From Ramlibacter terrae (GTDB taxonomy: Bacteria; Pseudomonadota; Gammaproteobacteria; Burkholderiales; Burkholderiaceae_C), in assembly GCA_013127575.1 (NCBI GenBank), contig CP053418.1, positions 3,348,001 through 3,412,000 of the forward strand: a stretch of 64,000 nucleotides of DNA, written 5' to 3'. Every line of letters begins with the position of its first letter. Position 1 is the first letter of the stretch. This document shows, one piece after another, positions 8,034-19,064 of the stretch. A model generated the notes under the pieces. It did no database searches, had not been told where the DNA came from, and saw only the letters and a program-made list of their open reading frames with translations. A program made the translations under genes and the position numbers.

Positions 8034-9701
8034 ATGCTGACCACCGTCAAGACCGCACCGATGCTCACGGTGCACAACCCGCTCGGCTACCCGCCGAAGA
8101 TCAGCCGCAAGCAGCCGGCGCCGCGCCTGTCCAGCCTGGACGGCAAGACGATCTACCCGGTCGACAGCAAGTTCGACGATTCGGTGGAGCTGCTCAAGCA
8201 GGTGCAGGCCTGGTTCGCCGCGAAGATGCCGGGCGTGCGGACCGAGCTGCGCCAGATGTCGAGCTACTACGGCAAGGACGACCCGGTGCTGTGGAACGAG
8301 ATCCGCACGCAGGGCCATGCCGCGATCATCGGCGTCGGCCATTGCAGCACCTGCTCGCCGGCCGTCTCCACCCACGCCATCACGCTCGAGTCGCAGTACG
8401 GCGTGCCGACGGTGGCGCTGCACACCGACAAATTCGTCAAGATCGTGCAGTCGGTCACCCGCATGGGCGGGCTGCCGCAAGCGCCTTCCGTGTTCGTGCC
8501 GCAGCCGGTGATGGGCAAGAGCGCCGACGAACTGCGCGCCTACGTCGAAGGCAAGGACCCGCACAGCGGCAAGCCGGTGATGCAGGCGATCGTCGAAGGC
8601 CTCACGCAGGGCCCGGCCGCCAACGCGGTCGGCGAGGAACCCTACGCGCGCAGCACGCCGCGGCTGGAAGAACCCGACACCGAAGACAACCTGCGCGCGC
8701 TGTTCGAGCGCAACTGCTGGACCGACTTCCTGCCGATCGTGCTGCCGACCGAGGAGCGCGTCGCGGCCATGCTCCGCGGCACCAGCCGCAAGCCGGACGA
8801 AGTGGTCGGCCGCATGCAGCCCACGCCGAACCGCGGCCTGTGGGAGTACACGGTGGAAAAGGTCGCTGTCAACGCCGTGATGGCCGGTGCGAAGCCCGAG
8901 TACTTCCCGATCATCCTGGCGCTGGCGTCCACCGGCATCACGGCGCGCGGCAGCACCTCCAGCTCGGCATCGACCATGACGGTGGTGAACGGCCCGATCC
9001 GCCACCAGGTCGGCATGAACATGGGCATCGGCGCCATGGGCCCGTACAACCACGCCAACGCCACGATCGGCCGCGCCTACTCGCTGCTGTCGCAGAACCT
9101 GCAGGGCGGCTCGGTCCCCGGCGAGACCTTCATGGGATCGCTGGGCAGCAACTACACCTACAACGGCCTCACCTTCGCCGAGAACGAGGAACGCTCGCCA
9201 CGGGAGCCGCTGCACGTGCAGAAGGGCTTCGACAAGGACGCGAGCACCGTCACCGTGTTCCACGGCTGCCGCTCCACCACCTTCAACCTGGGCCTGCGCG
9301 CCGAGTACTGGCGCGAGCACGTCAAGGACATGCTGCTGGGCACCGATGCGATCACGGCGCCGGTGCTGGTGCTCGACCCGATCACGGCGCGCCAGTTCGT
9401 GGACCGCGGCGGCTTCGACACCAAGGCCAAGCTGATCCGCTGGCTGCACGAGACGGCGGAGATGCCGGCCGGCCGCTACTGGGACCTGCAGCTGGTGCAG
9501 AACTACGTCTACTCGCGCGCCACCTTCGGCGCGTCCGAGTCGCCGAAAGCCAAGTACGTCGGCGTCTCGCCCGACACGCCGGTGCGCATGTTCGAGGAGA
9601 AGGACATCAACGTGGTCGTGACCGGCGGCGAGGCCAACGGCTACTGGCAGATCATGGGCGCGCACCACAAGGCGACCGTGTCCGTCGACGAATGGCGCTG
9701 A
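8034..9701 (+). CDS. UGSC-family protein, cysteine form (CSTC redox motif)
   Basis: Intact 555-residue cytoplasmic protein. Residues 95-190 form a UGSC-type domain with GVGHCSTCSPA: Cys104 and Cys107 make a CxxC that corresponds to the U-G-S-C motif of the selenoprotein family, so this is a Cys homologue. The long C-terminal part includes TPNRGLWEYTVEKVAVNAV, GITARGSTSSSAS, GMNMGIGAMGPYNHANATIGR and RSTTFNLGL, and is highly ordered, Gly/Asn-rich and without membrane segments. I recall this two-part architecture from proteins annotated only as UGSC-like. The biochemical role is unknown. The downstream thioredoxin-reductase-like gene, 5 nt away, argues for a thiol/disulphide redox function. It is one of the few genes here without a frameshift. 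Confidence 0.7.
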   Translation: MLTTVKTAPMLTVHNPLGYPPKISRKQPAPRLSSLDGKTIYPVDSKFDDSVELLKQVQAWFAAKMPGVRTELRQMSSYYGKDDPVLWNEIRTQGHAAIIGVGHCSTCSPAVSTHAITLESQYGVPTVALHTDKFVKIVQSVTRMGGLPQAPSVFVPQPVMGKSADELRAYVEGKDPHSGKPVMQAIVEGLTQGPAANAVGEEPYARSTPRLEEPDTEDNLRALFERNCWTDFLPIVLPTEERVAAMLRGTSRKPDEVVGRMQPTPNRGLWEYTVEKVAVNAVMAGAKPEYFPIILALASTGITARGSTSSSASTMTVVNGPIRHQVGMNMGIGAMGPYNHANATIGRAYSLLSQNLQGGSVPGETFMGSLGSNYTYNGLTFAENEERSPREPLHVQKGFDKDASTVTVFHGCRSTTFNLGLRAEYWREHVKDMLLGTDAITAPVLVLDPITARQFVDRGGFDTKAKLIRWLHETAEMPAGRYWDLQLVQNYVYSRATFGASESPKAKYVGVSPDTPVRMFEEKDINVVVTGGEANGYWQIMGAHHKATVSVDEWR

Positions 9702-9706
9702 CGCCG

Positions 9707-10662
9707 TGACGGAGACCGATCTCGCGATCATCGGCGCCGGCGTCGCCGGCCTGAGCGCCGCCGCCGAGGCGGCACGCCTCGGGCTGCGCGTGCTGGTGAT
9801 CGAACGCATGGGCGCCGGCGGCGGGTGATGAACGTCGAGCGCATAGCCAACATGCCGGGCTTCGCGCCGGGCATCTCCGGCTTCGAGCTGGGACCGGAAC
9901 TGCAGGAGCGGGCCGAAGCGGCGGGCGCGGAGTGCATGCTGGACACCGTGCAGGCGCTGGTGTCCGGGAACGCGCGCCACGTGTTGCGTTGCGAAGGCGG
10001 CGAGGTCTCGGCTGCGGCGGTTCTCGTCGCCGCGGGATCGCTGCGGCGCAGCCTCGGCGTGCCCGGCGAAGAGGCACTGGCCGGCCGCGGCGTCTCGCAC
10101 TGCGCGTCGTGCGACGGTCCGCTGTTCCGCGGGCAGCCGGTCTGCGTCGTCGGCGGCGGGGATTCCGGCTTGGGCGAAGCGCTGGTGCTGGCCGCCCACG
10201 CGCGCGAGGTGCTCGTCGTTTTCCGCGAGGACGCGCCGCATGCACAAACGTACCTGCGCGACGAGGTCGCCGCGGAACCGCGCATCGCACTGTGCGCCGC
10301 GACCGAAGTCATCGGCATCGTGGGCGACGGCGCCGTCACGGGCGTGCTGCTGCGCGAGCGCTCCGGCGCCGAGCGGCAGGTGGAGGCGCACGGCGTCTTC
10401 GTCTATGCCGGACTGCAAGCCGACACCGGCTTCCTCGGCGGCGCACTCGCGCTCGATGCCGACGGCCGCATCGTGGCCGACGCCGATTTCGCGACATCGC
10501 TGCCCGGCGTGTTCGCCGCCGGCGACATCCTCGCCGGCGCGTCCTACCTCCTCGCGACGGCCGCCGAAGACGGCCGCGCCGCGGCCCGGGCGGCAGTTCG
10601 CCACCCTGGCCGCTTCCCTCACCAGCAAGGAGACAAGCCATGCACAAGCGGCAAGTACTTGA
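9707..10662 (+). CDS. Thioredoxin-reductase-like FAD/NAD(P) disulphide oxidoreductase (frameshifted)
   Basis: Flavoprotein of the TrxB class. The GTG start at 9707 opens MTETDLAIIGAGVAGLSAAAEA, an FAD-binding GxGxxG helix. After a shift near 9826 (GGCCAGGTG expected) come VMNVERIANMPGF, SHCASCDGPLF with the redox CASC pair (CATC in most TrxB), the NADPH fold VCVVGGGDSGLGEAL, and GVFAAGDI for the flavin tail. At the 3' end an extra C in a CCTGG-like site near 10610 is needed to read RHLAASLTSKET and stop at 10662, overlapping the next start by 23 nt. It probably reduces the neighbouring UGSC protein rather than a general thioredoxin; this is an inference from gene order. Confidence 0.75.
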
Positions 10663-11617
10663 GGCGCTGCTCGCGCTCGCCCTGCTGCCGACCGCGTTCG
10701 GCGCGGCGGCCAGCGACTTCCCCATTCCGAACAAGCCCGTGAAGCTCGTGGTCGGCTTCCCGGCCGGCGGCGGCACCGACCTGCAGGCGCGCCTGGTCGC
10801 GCAGCATCTCTCGCCGCTCCCGGGGTGCCGGTGATCGTCGAGAACCGCCCCGGCGCCGGCACCATGCTTGCCGCCACCGAAGTCGCGCGCGCGCCGGCCG
10901 ATGGCCACACGCTGCTGTACACGCCGGCGTCCACGCTGTCGCAGTTGCCGCACACGCTGTCGGCGGTGAAGTACGACACCTTCAAGGACTTACGCCGGTC
11001 GCGCAAGGGGCGCTCGGTCCGCTGGTGCTGGTGGTGCACAAGTCGGTGCCGGCGGCCAACGTGCGGGAGCTGGTCGCCTATGCCAAGGCGAATCCGGGCA
11101 AGCTGAACTACGTGTCGCAGGGCGTCGGCACGCCCGCGCACATCTTCGGCCGGTGTTCGCCAGGCAGGCGGGCATCGACATGGTCCATGTGCCCTACAAG
11201 GGCGCCAACGACGTCGCCAAGGACTTCATCGCCGGCCGCGTGCACCTGCAGTTCGCCTCGTCGTCCGCCGCCGTTGCGCTGGCGAAGTCCGGCGAGATCC
11301 GCATGGTGGCCGCGGTCGCGCCGAAGCGCAGCGGCCTGTTCCCGGACCTGCCGACGATGAGCGAGCAAGGCATCGCGGGCGTCGACATCGAAAGCTGGAT
11401 CGGCTTCGTCGGCCCGGCTGGCATGGACCCGAAGGCCACCGCGCGCCTGAGCGAGGCGATCTCGCAGGTGCTGGCGATGCCGAAGGTGCGCGACGATTTC
11501 CGCACCGGCGGCGTCGAAGCGCGCTGGCTCGGGCCGCAGGACTTCGGTCGCGCGATCCGCAACTCGTACGAGCTGTGGGAGAAGGCGCTGGCGGGGATCG
11601 GGTTCCAGAAGGAATAG
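10640..11617 (+). CDS. Bug/TctC-family solute-binding protein (three frameshifts)
   Basis: Second Bug receptor of this operon. The start at 10640 follows AAGGAG and opens a signal peptide (MHKRQVLEALLALALLPTAF...). Segments KLVVGFPAGGGTDLQARLV, VIVENRPGAGTMLAATEVA, LNYVSQGVGTPAHIFG, DMVHVPYKGANDVAKDF, GFVGPAGMDPKAT and AIRNSYELWEKAL follow the family order. Shifts lie near 10822, near 10992 (one base restores FTPVAQGALGPLVLVVHK) and near 11152 (one T restores a CCTGG). Repaired length is about 325 residues. Having receptor genes at both ends of one redox operon suggests two related ligands, or a duplication. Confidence 0.8.
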
Positions 11618-11635
11618 AACCCGGCACCCCCACCC

Positions 11636-11717
11636 CTGTCATCCCGGGCTCGACCCGGGATCCACGCGGCGCACGATCGAGCGCCGCACGGATTGCGGGT
11701 CGAGCCCGCAATGGCAG
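11636..11717 (-). repeat. 82-bp bipartite palindromic repeat, copy 1 (reverse orientation)
   Basis: Two short hairpins (arms around CCCGGG and TTGCGGG) flank a GC-rich spacer. The ends are CTGTCAT and ATGGCAG, near-inverted repeats. The reverse complement matches the copy at 30660-30741 almost base for base. It lies between two convergent operons and could also act as a bidirectional terminator. Confidence 0.8.
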
Positions 11718-11721
11718 GTGA

Positions 11722-13524
<1,803 letters not shown>

Positions 13525-13525
<1 letters not shown>

Positions 13526-13907
13526 TACTTCGTTTCCTTGTTGGTCCAGTTCGAGGGGCGGCCGCCGCCGATCATCATCTCGCGGTAGGCCTCTTCGCTC
13601 ATGCCCGTCATCGAGCCGGCCATCTGCTGGAAGCTCTTGCCGTCGGTGGCGCCGATCTTGGCCAGAAGTAGATGTTGCCGCCCAGCGCGATGCAGCGGTT
13701 CAGGTCGCGCGCGAGCACGGCCTGCTTCTGGTCTTCGGTCATCGCCCACTGGTCGAGGTAGCCGCGCTCGTCGGCCTTGAACTTTTCGCGGTTCTCGGCC
13801 TTCATCAGCGACATGCAGAACTGGTTGAGCCAGTAGCCCTTGCGGCTCTGGTCGGCATCGAAGATCGTGGTGCCGGGAACGTCGGCGTACGGTTTGTCCA
13901 AAGGCAT
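13525..13907 (-). CDS. ligA: Protocatechuate 4,5-dioxygenase alpha subunit, LigA/PmdA (one frameshift)
   Basis: Small helical subunit that closes the active site of the LigAB dioxygenase. Sequence MPLDKPYADVPGTTIFDADQ, KGYWLNQFCMSLMKAENREK, DQWAMTEDQKQAVLARD and MSEEAYREMMIGGGR matches the family. The frame shifts near 13665; one C restores NIYFLAKIGATDG and a CCTGG. About 127 residues. The ATG at 13907 has GGAGG upstream. It is the first dioxygenase gene after the tannase, in the order ligJ-ligK-ligI-tannase-ligA-ligB-ligC. Apart from the tannase this is the Comamonas pmdEFDABC order. Confidence 0.9.
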
Positions 13908-13922
13908 GGTGGCCTCCTCAAG

Positions 13923-15597
13923 TCATGGGGTGCAGGTGAAGCTGGCCGCGGCATTGGCGTCGCCGCCGCGGTAACGCGGCCACGTCGGCCATTCGCACAG
14001 CGGGCGGGCGCGCGTGACGCTGTAAGGCGCCCCGGTTTCCTGTTCGACCAGTTCAGGCCGGCCGGTTCGCGGCCCTCCTCCACCCAGGCCACGAGGGCGG
14101 GGAACAGCTCCGCGTTGCCGGGTGCGCCGGAGCCGACGTGGTCGACGTTGGGCGCGCTGTACAGCTTGAAGAAGCGCCGCACCGTGTCGGCACCCATGCG
14201 CTGGACCACGGTCTGGTGGTACGCGATGCCGGCGTACGGGCTCTGCGCGTAGTCGCCCGGGTTCTCCAGCACGATCAGCTTGCCGCCGCGGGCGTGGAAG
14301 GCCGACAGGTCGGGGTTGGTCGCGTCCATCAGCGCCGAGACTTCGCGCACGCGCGGCAGGTGGTCCTGCATGCGGTAGGTGCGCAGGTCGGCCTGCGGGT
14401 TGCGCGCGTAGAAGTACTGGATGGCGCCGCCGCCGTAGAACCCGGCGATGCCGTTGGCCGGCACTGCCGGGAAGGCGGGCGCCGCCGTGCCGGTCCACCA
14501 CGCCTGCCAGCCGCCGGTCGGGCCCATCGACGGCGTGTTCTCGCCGCTGGGACCACGCCCCGGGTACTGGCGCACGCCGTGGGCGAGCTCGACGCCGTAG
14601 TCCAGCGGCGAGTGCAGCGTCTTCACCGCATTGATCTGCGGTTCGGTCAGGCAGTTGTCGGCCGCGGCGCCGCGGCAGCGCAGCAGCTCCACGTTGAAGC
14701 GCGTGCGGCAGCCGACCGGGTCGGAGACGACGCTGTCGGTCAGGCCATCGGCGCCGTCGCACGAAGCGAGCACGGCGTCGTGCACCAGCTTCACGTGGGC
14801 CGGCTTCAGCCAGCCCTCGCCCACCAGCGCGAGGCCGTCGCGCAGCCCGGCGTGCTGCAGGCCGGTCCAGTTGAGGACGGGCACGCGGCTCAGGATGCCG
14901 TCGAAGTCGGCCGGGTAGCGCTGCGCCATCGTCAGGCCTTCGCGCCCGCCTTCCGAGCTGCCGACGAAGTACAGCTTCTCGGGGCCCTTGCCGTACGCCT
15001 GCTTCATCACGGCCACGGCGACGTCGCGCACCTTCTTGTACGAAGCGTGGGCGAAGTTCGCCAGCGCCTCGTCGTTCATGGCGAAAGCCTGCGGCGGCTC
15101 GCCCGGCTTGTTCTGGTGGCCCGAGTCGGTGCCGTAGGTGACGTAGCCGCGCGCCAGCGGCGCCGGCTGGTCGTAGCGCGCCGCGGGTACCAGCGACGTG
15201 CCGGTGATCAGCACGCCGTTGAAGCCGCCGCCGCCGAACTGCACCGAGCGGCCGTTCCACTGCACCGGGAGGTTGACCCGGAAGTGGATGAAGGGCGCGC
15301 GCGCGTCCATGCCGGCGATGCGGCCCAGCACCTTGCAATGCTGCGGCAACGCCGGGTTGACCTTGCCTGCCGGCGTGGGAGAACGTTCGTTGAAGCTGGC
15401 GGGCGTGGCATCGACCATCACCGCGGTGTCGATGATCGCCGCGCCGCTCGGGATGCCGACCTGGCTGGCCTCGATGCGCTTGCCGGCCGGGCGGAGCACT
15501 TGTCCTGCGCCAGGGCGACGGGCGATCCGCCGCCCAGGTTGGCGCAACCGGCGAGCAAGGCCAGCAGGCCGCCCGCGAGCACGAGAGTCTTCTTCAT
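13923..15597 (-). CDS. Tannase/feruloyl-esterase-family lipoprotein inside the pmd operon (two frameshifts)
   Basis: Exported alpha/beta-hydrolase of the tannase/feruloyl esterase family, which cleaves gallate or hydroxycinnamate esters. The N-terminus MKKTLVLAGGLLALLAGCANL is a lipoprotein signal with the lipobox Cys. The nucleophile elbow is FVGSSEGGREG; the family later supplies Asp and His, here probably GDYAQSP and VDHVGSG. Blocks HFRVNLPVQWNGRSVQFGGG and ARGYVTYGTDSGHQ are typical. Shifts near 15495 (one T gives SALAGKRIEASQVG) and 14045 (one G gives GLELVEQETGAPY) each restore a CCTGG. About 557 residues. Its ATG overlaps the ligI stop (ATGA), so it is a true operon member and may feed gallate or protocatechuate from esters into LigAB. 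Confidence 0.85.
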
Positions 15598-16530
15598 GCG
15601 CTTGTCTCCTCCGGCCAGTACAGCCGATTCGGGTTGTCCACCAGCAGCTTCTTCTGCAGCTCCGGCGTGGCCGCGATGTGCGGGATGAAGTCGACCAGCA
15701 GGCCGTCGTCGGGCATGTGGCCCTTCAGGTTCGGGTGCGGCCAGTCGGTGCCCCACAGCACGCGATCCGGGAAGCTCTCGACGACCTTGCGCGCGAACGG
15801 CACGACGTCGCGATAGGCATTGCGTTCGCCGTCGAGTGCGGGCGGCCCCGCGACGGACAGGCGCTCGGGGCAGCTCACCTTGCTCCAGACGTTCGGGTGC
15901 TCGCGCATGAACTTCAGGAACAGCGCGAACTCGGGGCCGTCGATCGGCTTCGTCACGTCGGGACGGCCCATGTGGTCCACCACCACCGTCGTCGGCAGGC
16001 CGGTGAAGAAGTCCCACAGCTCGGGCAGGTCGACCGCCTCGAAATAGATCACGACGTGCCAGCCCAGCTTGGCGATGCGGCCGGCGATCTCCATCAGTTC
16101 GTCCTTGGGCGTGAAGTCCACCAGCCGCTTGACGAAGTTGAAGCGCACGCCGCGCACGCCGGCGTCGTGCATTTCCTGCAGTTCCGGTCGGTCACGCTGC
16201 GGCGCACCGTGGCCACACCCTTGGCCTTGCCGTTCGAATGCTTCAGCGCATCGAACAGCGCGCGGTTGTCGGCGCCGTGGCAGGTGGCCTGCACGACCAC
16301 GTTCTTGGCGAAGCCCGGTGGTCGCGCAGCGCGAACAACTGCTCCTTGCTGGCGTCGCACGGCGTGTACTTGCGCTCGGGCGCATACGGGAACTCCGCGC
16401 CGGGGCCGAAGACGTGGCAGTGCGCGTCGACCGCGTTGGGCGGCAGCTTGAACTGTGGCTTGGTCGGGCCGGCGTACCAGTCGAGCCAGCCGGGAGTTTT
16501 CTCGAAAGGGCCTGAAGTGGGTTTGCTCAT
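15594..16530 (-). CDS. ligI: 2-pyrone-4,6-dicarboxylate lactonase, LigI/PmdD (two frameshifts)
   Basis: Amidohydrolase-superfamily lactonase that hydrolyses 2-pyrone-4,6-dicarboxylate to 4-oxalomesaconate. The N-terminal metal/active-site strand reads NAVDAHCHVFGPGAEFPYAPERKY. Later blocks are VRGVRFNFVKRLVD, TTVVVDHMGRPDVTK, RVLWGTDWPHPNLKG and PDDGLLVDFIP. Known LigI works without a metal, using the HCH and Asp of GTDWPHPN. Frames shift near 16319 (one T gives DHLGFAKNVVVQAT and a CCTGG) and near 16195. About 312 residues when repaired. It sits 4 nt after ligK and overlaps the tannase start. Confidence 0.9.
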
Positions 16531-16534
16531 GGTG

Positions 16535-17217
16535 TCAGTCGATGTAGCGCAGGCCGGCCTTTTCCAGCGGCTCGCGCATCTTGTACATGTCCGGGCCCAG
16601 CACGCCCGAAGCCAGCTTGGCGCGCTTCTCGCCTTCGTTGGCTTCGCGCGCGGTGGCGGCGTCCGGGGTCTTCTTCGCCATCGCGGCGGGCACGCAGACC
16701 ACGCCATCGTCGTCCGCGACGATCACGTCGCCGGGCGTCACGAGCGCGCCGGCGCACACCACGGGGATGTTCACCGAGCCGAGCGTCGCCTTGATCGTGC
16801 CCTTGGAGCTGATCGCCTTGCTCCACACCGGGAAGTTCATCTCGGTCAGCGTCTTCACGTCGCGGCAGCCCGCGTCGATGATCAGCGCCCTGGCGCCGCG
16901 CGCCTGGAACGAGGTGGCGAGCAGGTCGCCGAAGAAGCCGTCGGTGTTCTCCGAGGTGCACGCGGCCACGACGATGTCGCCGGGGCGATCTGCTCGGCGA
17001 CGACGTGCATCATCCAGTTGTCGCCGGGATGCACCAGCACGGTCACGGCCGTGCCGGAAACTTGTGCGCCGGCGTAGATCGGCCGCATGTAGGGCTTCAT
17101 CAGGCCGACGCGGCCCATGGCCTCGTGCACGGTGGCCGAGCCGAATTTCGCCAGCGCGTCGGCGACGTCGCTCTCGACCCGGTGGATGTTGCGGTAGACG
17201 ACTCCGAGTTCGTACAT
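16535..17217 (-). CDS. ligK: 4-carboxy-4-hydroxy-2-oxoadipate aldolase, LigK/PmdF (one frameshift)
   Basis: Class II pyruvate aldolase of the RraA-like fold that splits 4-carboxy-4-hydroxy-2-oxoadipate into pyruvate and oxaloacetate, the last step of the pathway. It also usually decarboxylates oxaloacetate. Key parts are [60 protein letters not shown] (metal- and substrate-binding Asp/Arg) and [14 protein letters not shown]. One G missing near 16983 (CCCCGGGCG) breaks the frame at [12 protein letters not shown]. About 227 residues, the family norm. The ATG at 17217 lies 4 nt after the ligJ stop. Confidence 0.9.
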
Positions 17218-17221
17218 GGTG

Positions 17222-18255
17222 TCAGCGTCCTTGTTTCTGCAGCAGCGCGTCGAGGCGCGGGAACACGCGGCGCGTGTTGGCTTCGAAGATCTGGTGCTTG
17301 TCGTCCGGGCTCAGGATCTTCGACGCGTCGATGTACTTCTTGGTGTCGTCGTAGTAGTTGCCGGTGGTCGGGTCGATGCCGCGCACCGCGCCGATCATCT
17401 CGCTGGCGAACAGCACGTTCTTCACCGGGATCACGGTGTTGAGCAGGTCGATGCCCGGCTGGTGGTACACGCAGGTGTCGAAGAACACGTTGTTCATCAC
17501 GTGCGTGTCGAGCAGCGGACGCTTCATCTCCTGCGCCAGTCCGCGGAAGCGGCCCCAGTGGTAGGGCACCGCGCCGCCGCCGTGCGGAATCAGGAAGCGC
17601 AGTTCCGGGAAGTCCTTGAACAGGTCGCCCCGATCAACTGCATGAAAGCCGTGGTGTCGGCATTCAGGTAGTGCGCGCCCGTGGTGTGGAAGGCCGGGTT
17701 GCAGCTGGTCGACACGTGGATCATCGCGGGGATGTCGTACTCGATCATCTTCTCGTAGATCGGGTACCAGTGGCGGTCGGTCAGCGGCGGGCTCTTCCAG
17801 TGGCCGCCCGACGGGTCCGGGTTCAGGTTGATGCCCACGCAGCCGTACTCCTCGACGCACTTCACCAGCTCGGGAATGCAGGTCTTCGGGTCCACGCCCG
17901 GCGACTGCGGCAGCATCGCCACCGGCACGAAGTTCTGCGGGAACAGCTGGCTCACGCGGAAGCAGAGCTCGTTGCAGATCGCGGCCCGGGTGCTGGAGAC
18001 CTCGAAGTCGCCGATGTGGTGGGCCATGAAGCTGGCCCGCGGCGAGAACAGCGTCAGGTCGTTGCCGCGTTCCTTCATCAGGCGCAGCTGGTTGCCTTCG
18101 ATGGTCTCGCGGATGTCGTCGTCGCTGATCACCAGCTCGGAGGGCTTCGGCATCACGGACGGGTCCCGGATGCCGGCGATCTGCTTGTTGCGCCACGCTT
18201 CCAGCTGCTTGGGGGCCGTGGTGTAGTGGCCGTGGCAATCGATGATCAGGCTCAT
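17222..18255 (-). CDS. ligJ: 4-oxalomesaconate hydratase, LigJ/PmdE (one frameshift)
   Basis: Zinc-dependent amidohydrolase-superfamily hydratase that adds water to 4-oxalomesaconate to give 4-carboxy-4-hydroxy-2-oxoadipate. The N-terminus MSLIIDCHGHYTTAPKQLEAW carries the HxH metal motif. Further blocks are FSPRASFMAHHIGD, GCVGINLNPDPSGGHW, PAMIHVSTSCNPAFHTTGAHYLNADT and FPELRFLIPHGGGAVPYHWGR. One G missing in a G run near 17628 breaks the frame at MQLIGGDLFKD. About 344 residues. The ligJ-ligK-ligI order and spacing of a few nucleotides support one transcript starting upstream of the substrate-binding gene at 18965. Confidence 0.9.
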
Positions 18256-18275
18256 GCTTGTCTCTTGGTTGGGGA

Positions 18276-18965
18276 TCAGGCGGCTTGCATGCCGTTGCGG
18301 TGCTTGGCCTCGCGCGTCGCGTCGGAGGCCATGAAGGCGAGCACCGCGCGCGCGGCCTCGGCCTGCTTCGACGCCGTGCAGACGGCGCCGGAGAAGATGG
18401 TGTCCAGCGTGGCGCCTTCGGGCATGCCCCCGAGGACGGTGATGCCCTTCAGGTGGACCAGTTCGCTCAGTTGCTGGAAGCCGAGCGCCACTTCGCCGCT
18501 GGCGACCAGCGAGCCGACCGGGATGCCGGGGCGCGCCTGCACGAGCTTGTCGCGCACTTGCGCGGTGATGCCCCAGCGCTCGAACAGCTGCAGCAGCGCC
18601 GTGCCGCTGGGGCCTGTGGAGTAGCCGATGCTGGCGGCGGCGAGCACGGTTTCGCGCAGCGCCTGTTCGGTGGCGATCGCCGGGCGCGGCGCGCCTTCGC
18701 GGACCGCGATGGCGACGCCGGAGACCACCAGGTCGACGCGGCTGCCTTCGACGGCGTGGCCGCCCGCCACGAGCTTGTCGATGGCGTCGGAGGCGAGCAC
18801 GACGAAGTCGAAGGGCTCGCCGGCCGCCACGCGCTTGGCGGCATCGACGCCGCCGACGGATTCGACGCTCGCCGTCCCGCCGCCGCGCAGCAGCCAGTCG
18901 GCGGCGAGTTCGTTCAACAACTGGCGGGTCGCCATCGACGAGATTCCACGGAGCATGGCGGTCAT
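18276..18965 (-). CDS. ModA-like substrate-binding-domain protein, first gene of the pmd operon
   Basis: Intact 229-residue protein with the periplasmic-binding fold of molybdate/anion receptors (ModA type): AADWLLRGGGTASVESVGGVD, FDFVVLASDAIDKL, GIPVGSLVASGEVALGFQQLSEL and an Ala-rich C-terminus FMASDATREAKHRNGMQAA. The N-terminus MTAMLRGISSMATRQLLNELA has no signal peptide, so it may stay in the cytoplasm or have lost export. It occupies the position where Comamonas-type pmd operons keep accessory genes. It is 20 nt from ligJ and divergent from the LysR gene. It could bind a pathway intermediate; this is speculation. Confidence 0.65.
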   Translation of the reverse strand: MTAMLRGISSMATRQLLNELAADWLLRGGGTASVESVGGVDAAKRVAAGEPFDFVVLASDAIDKLVAGGHAVEGSRVDLVVSGVAIAVREGAPRPAIATEQALRETVLAAASIGYSTGPSGTALLQLFERWGITAQVRDKLVQARPGIPVGSLVASGEVALGFQQLSELVHLKGITVLGGMPEGATLDTIFSGAVCTASKQAEAARAVLAFMASDATREAKHRNGMQAA

Positions 18966-19022
18966 GCCGCGATTGTGGGCGCGCCGCGCCCCGCAGAGTA
19001 AGCGTGCGTCGCGACTAGCAGG

Positions 19023-19039
19023 TATAGCGATTCAGCATA
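19023..19039. promoter_or_regulatory. Candidate LysR T-N11-A box in the pmd divergent promoter
   Basis: TAT and ATA are separated by exactly 11 nt between the divergent LysR and pmd operon starts, matching the generic LysR recognition pattern. It lies 26 nt before the LysR ATG. Motif and position only. Confidence 0.4.
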
Positions 19040-19064
19040 ATGACGGCTCAGGTATTACAAAGAC

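Noticed and set aside
5940..9701. Single 1253-residue frame joining a Bug receptor, an aldo-keto reductase and the UGSC protein
   Set aside because: The join results from frameshifts near 6575 and 7880. Each unit has its own start and normal family length, with ATGA overlap at 6915 and a separate ATG at 8034.
8034..9701. Possible selenocysteine in the UGSC protein
   Set aside because: The motif positions are ordinary Cys codons (CSTC); there is no in-frame TGA.
7899..11141. 1080-codon open frame on the minus strand
   Set aside because: It is antisense to the intact UGSC gene and its neighbours, has an Arg/His/Val-rich composition typical of the mirror frame of G+C-rich genes, and shows no domain.
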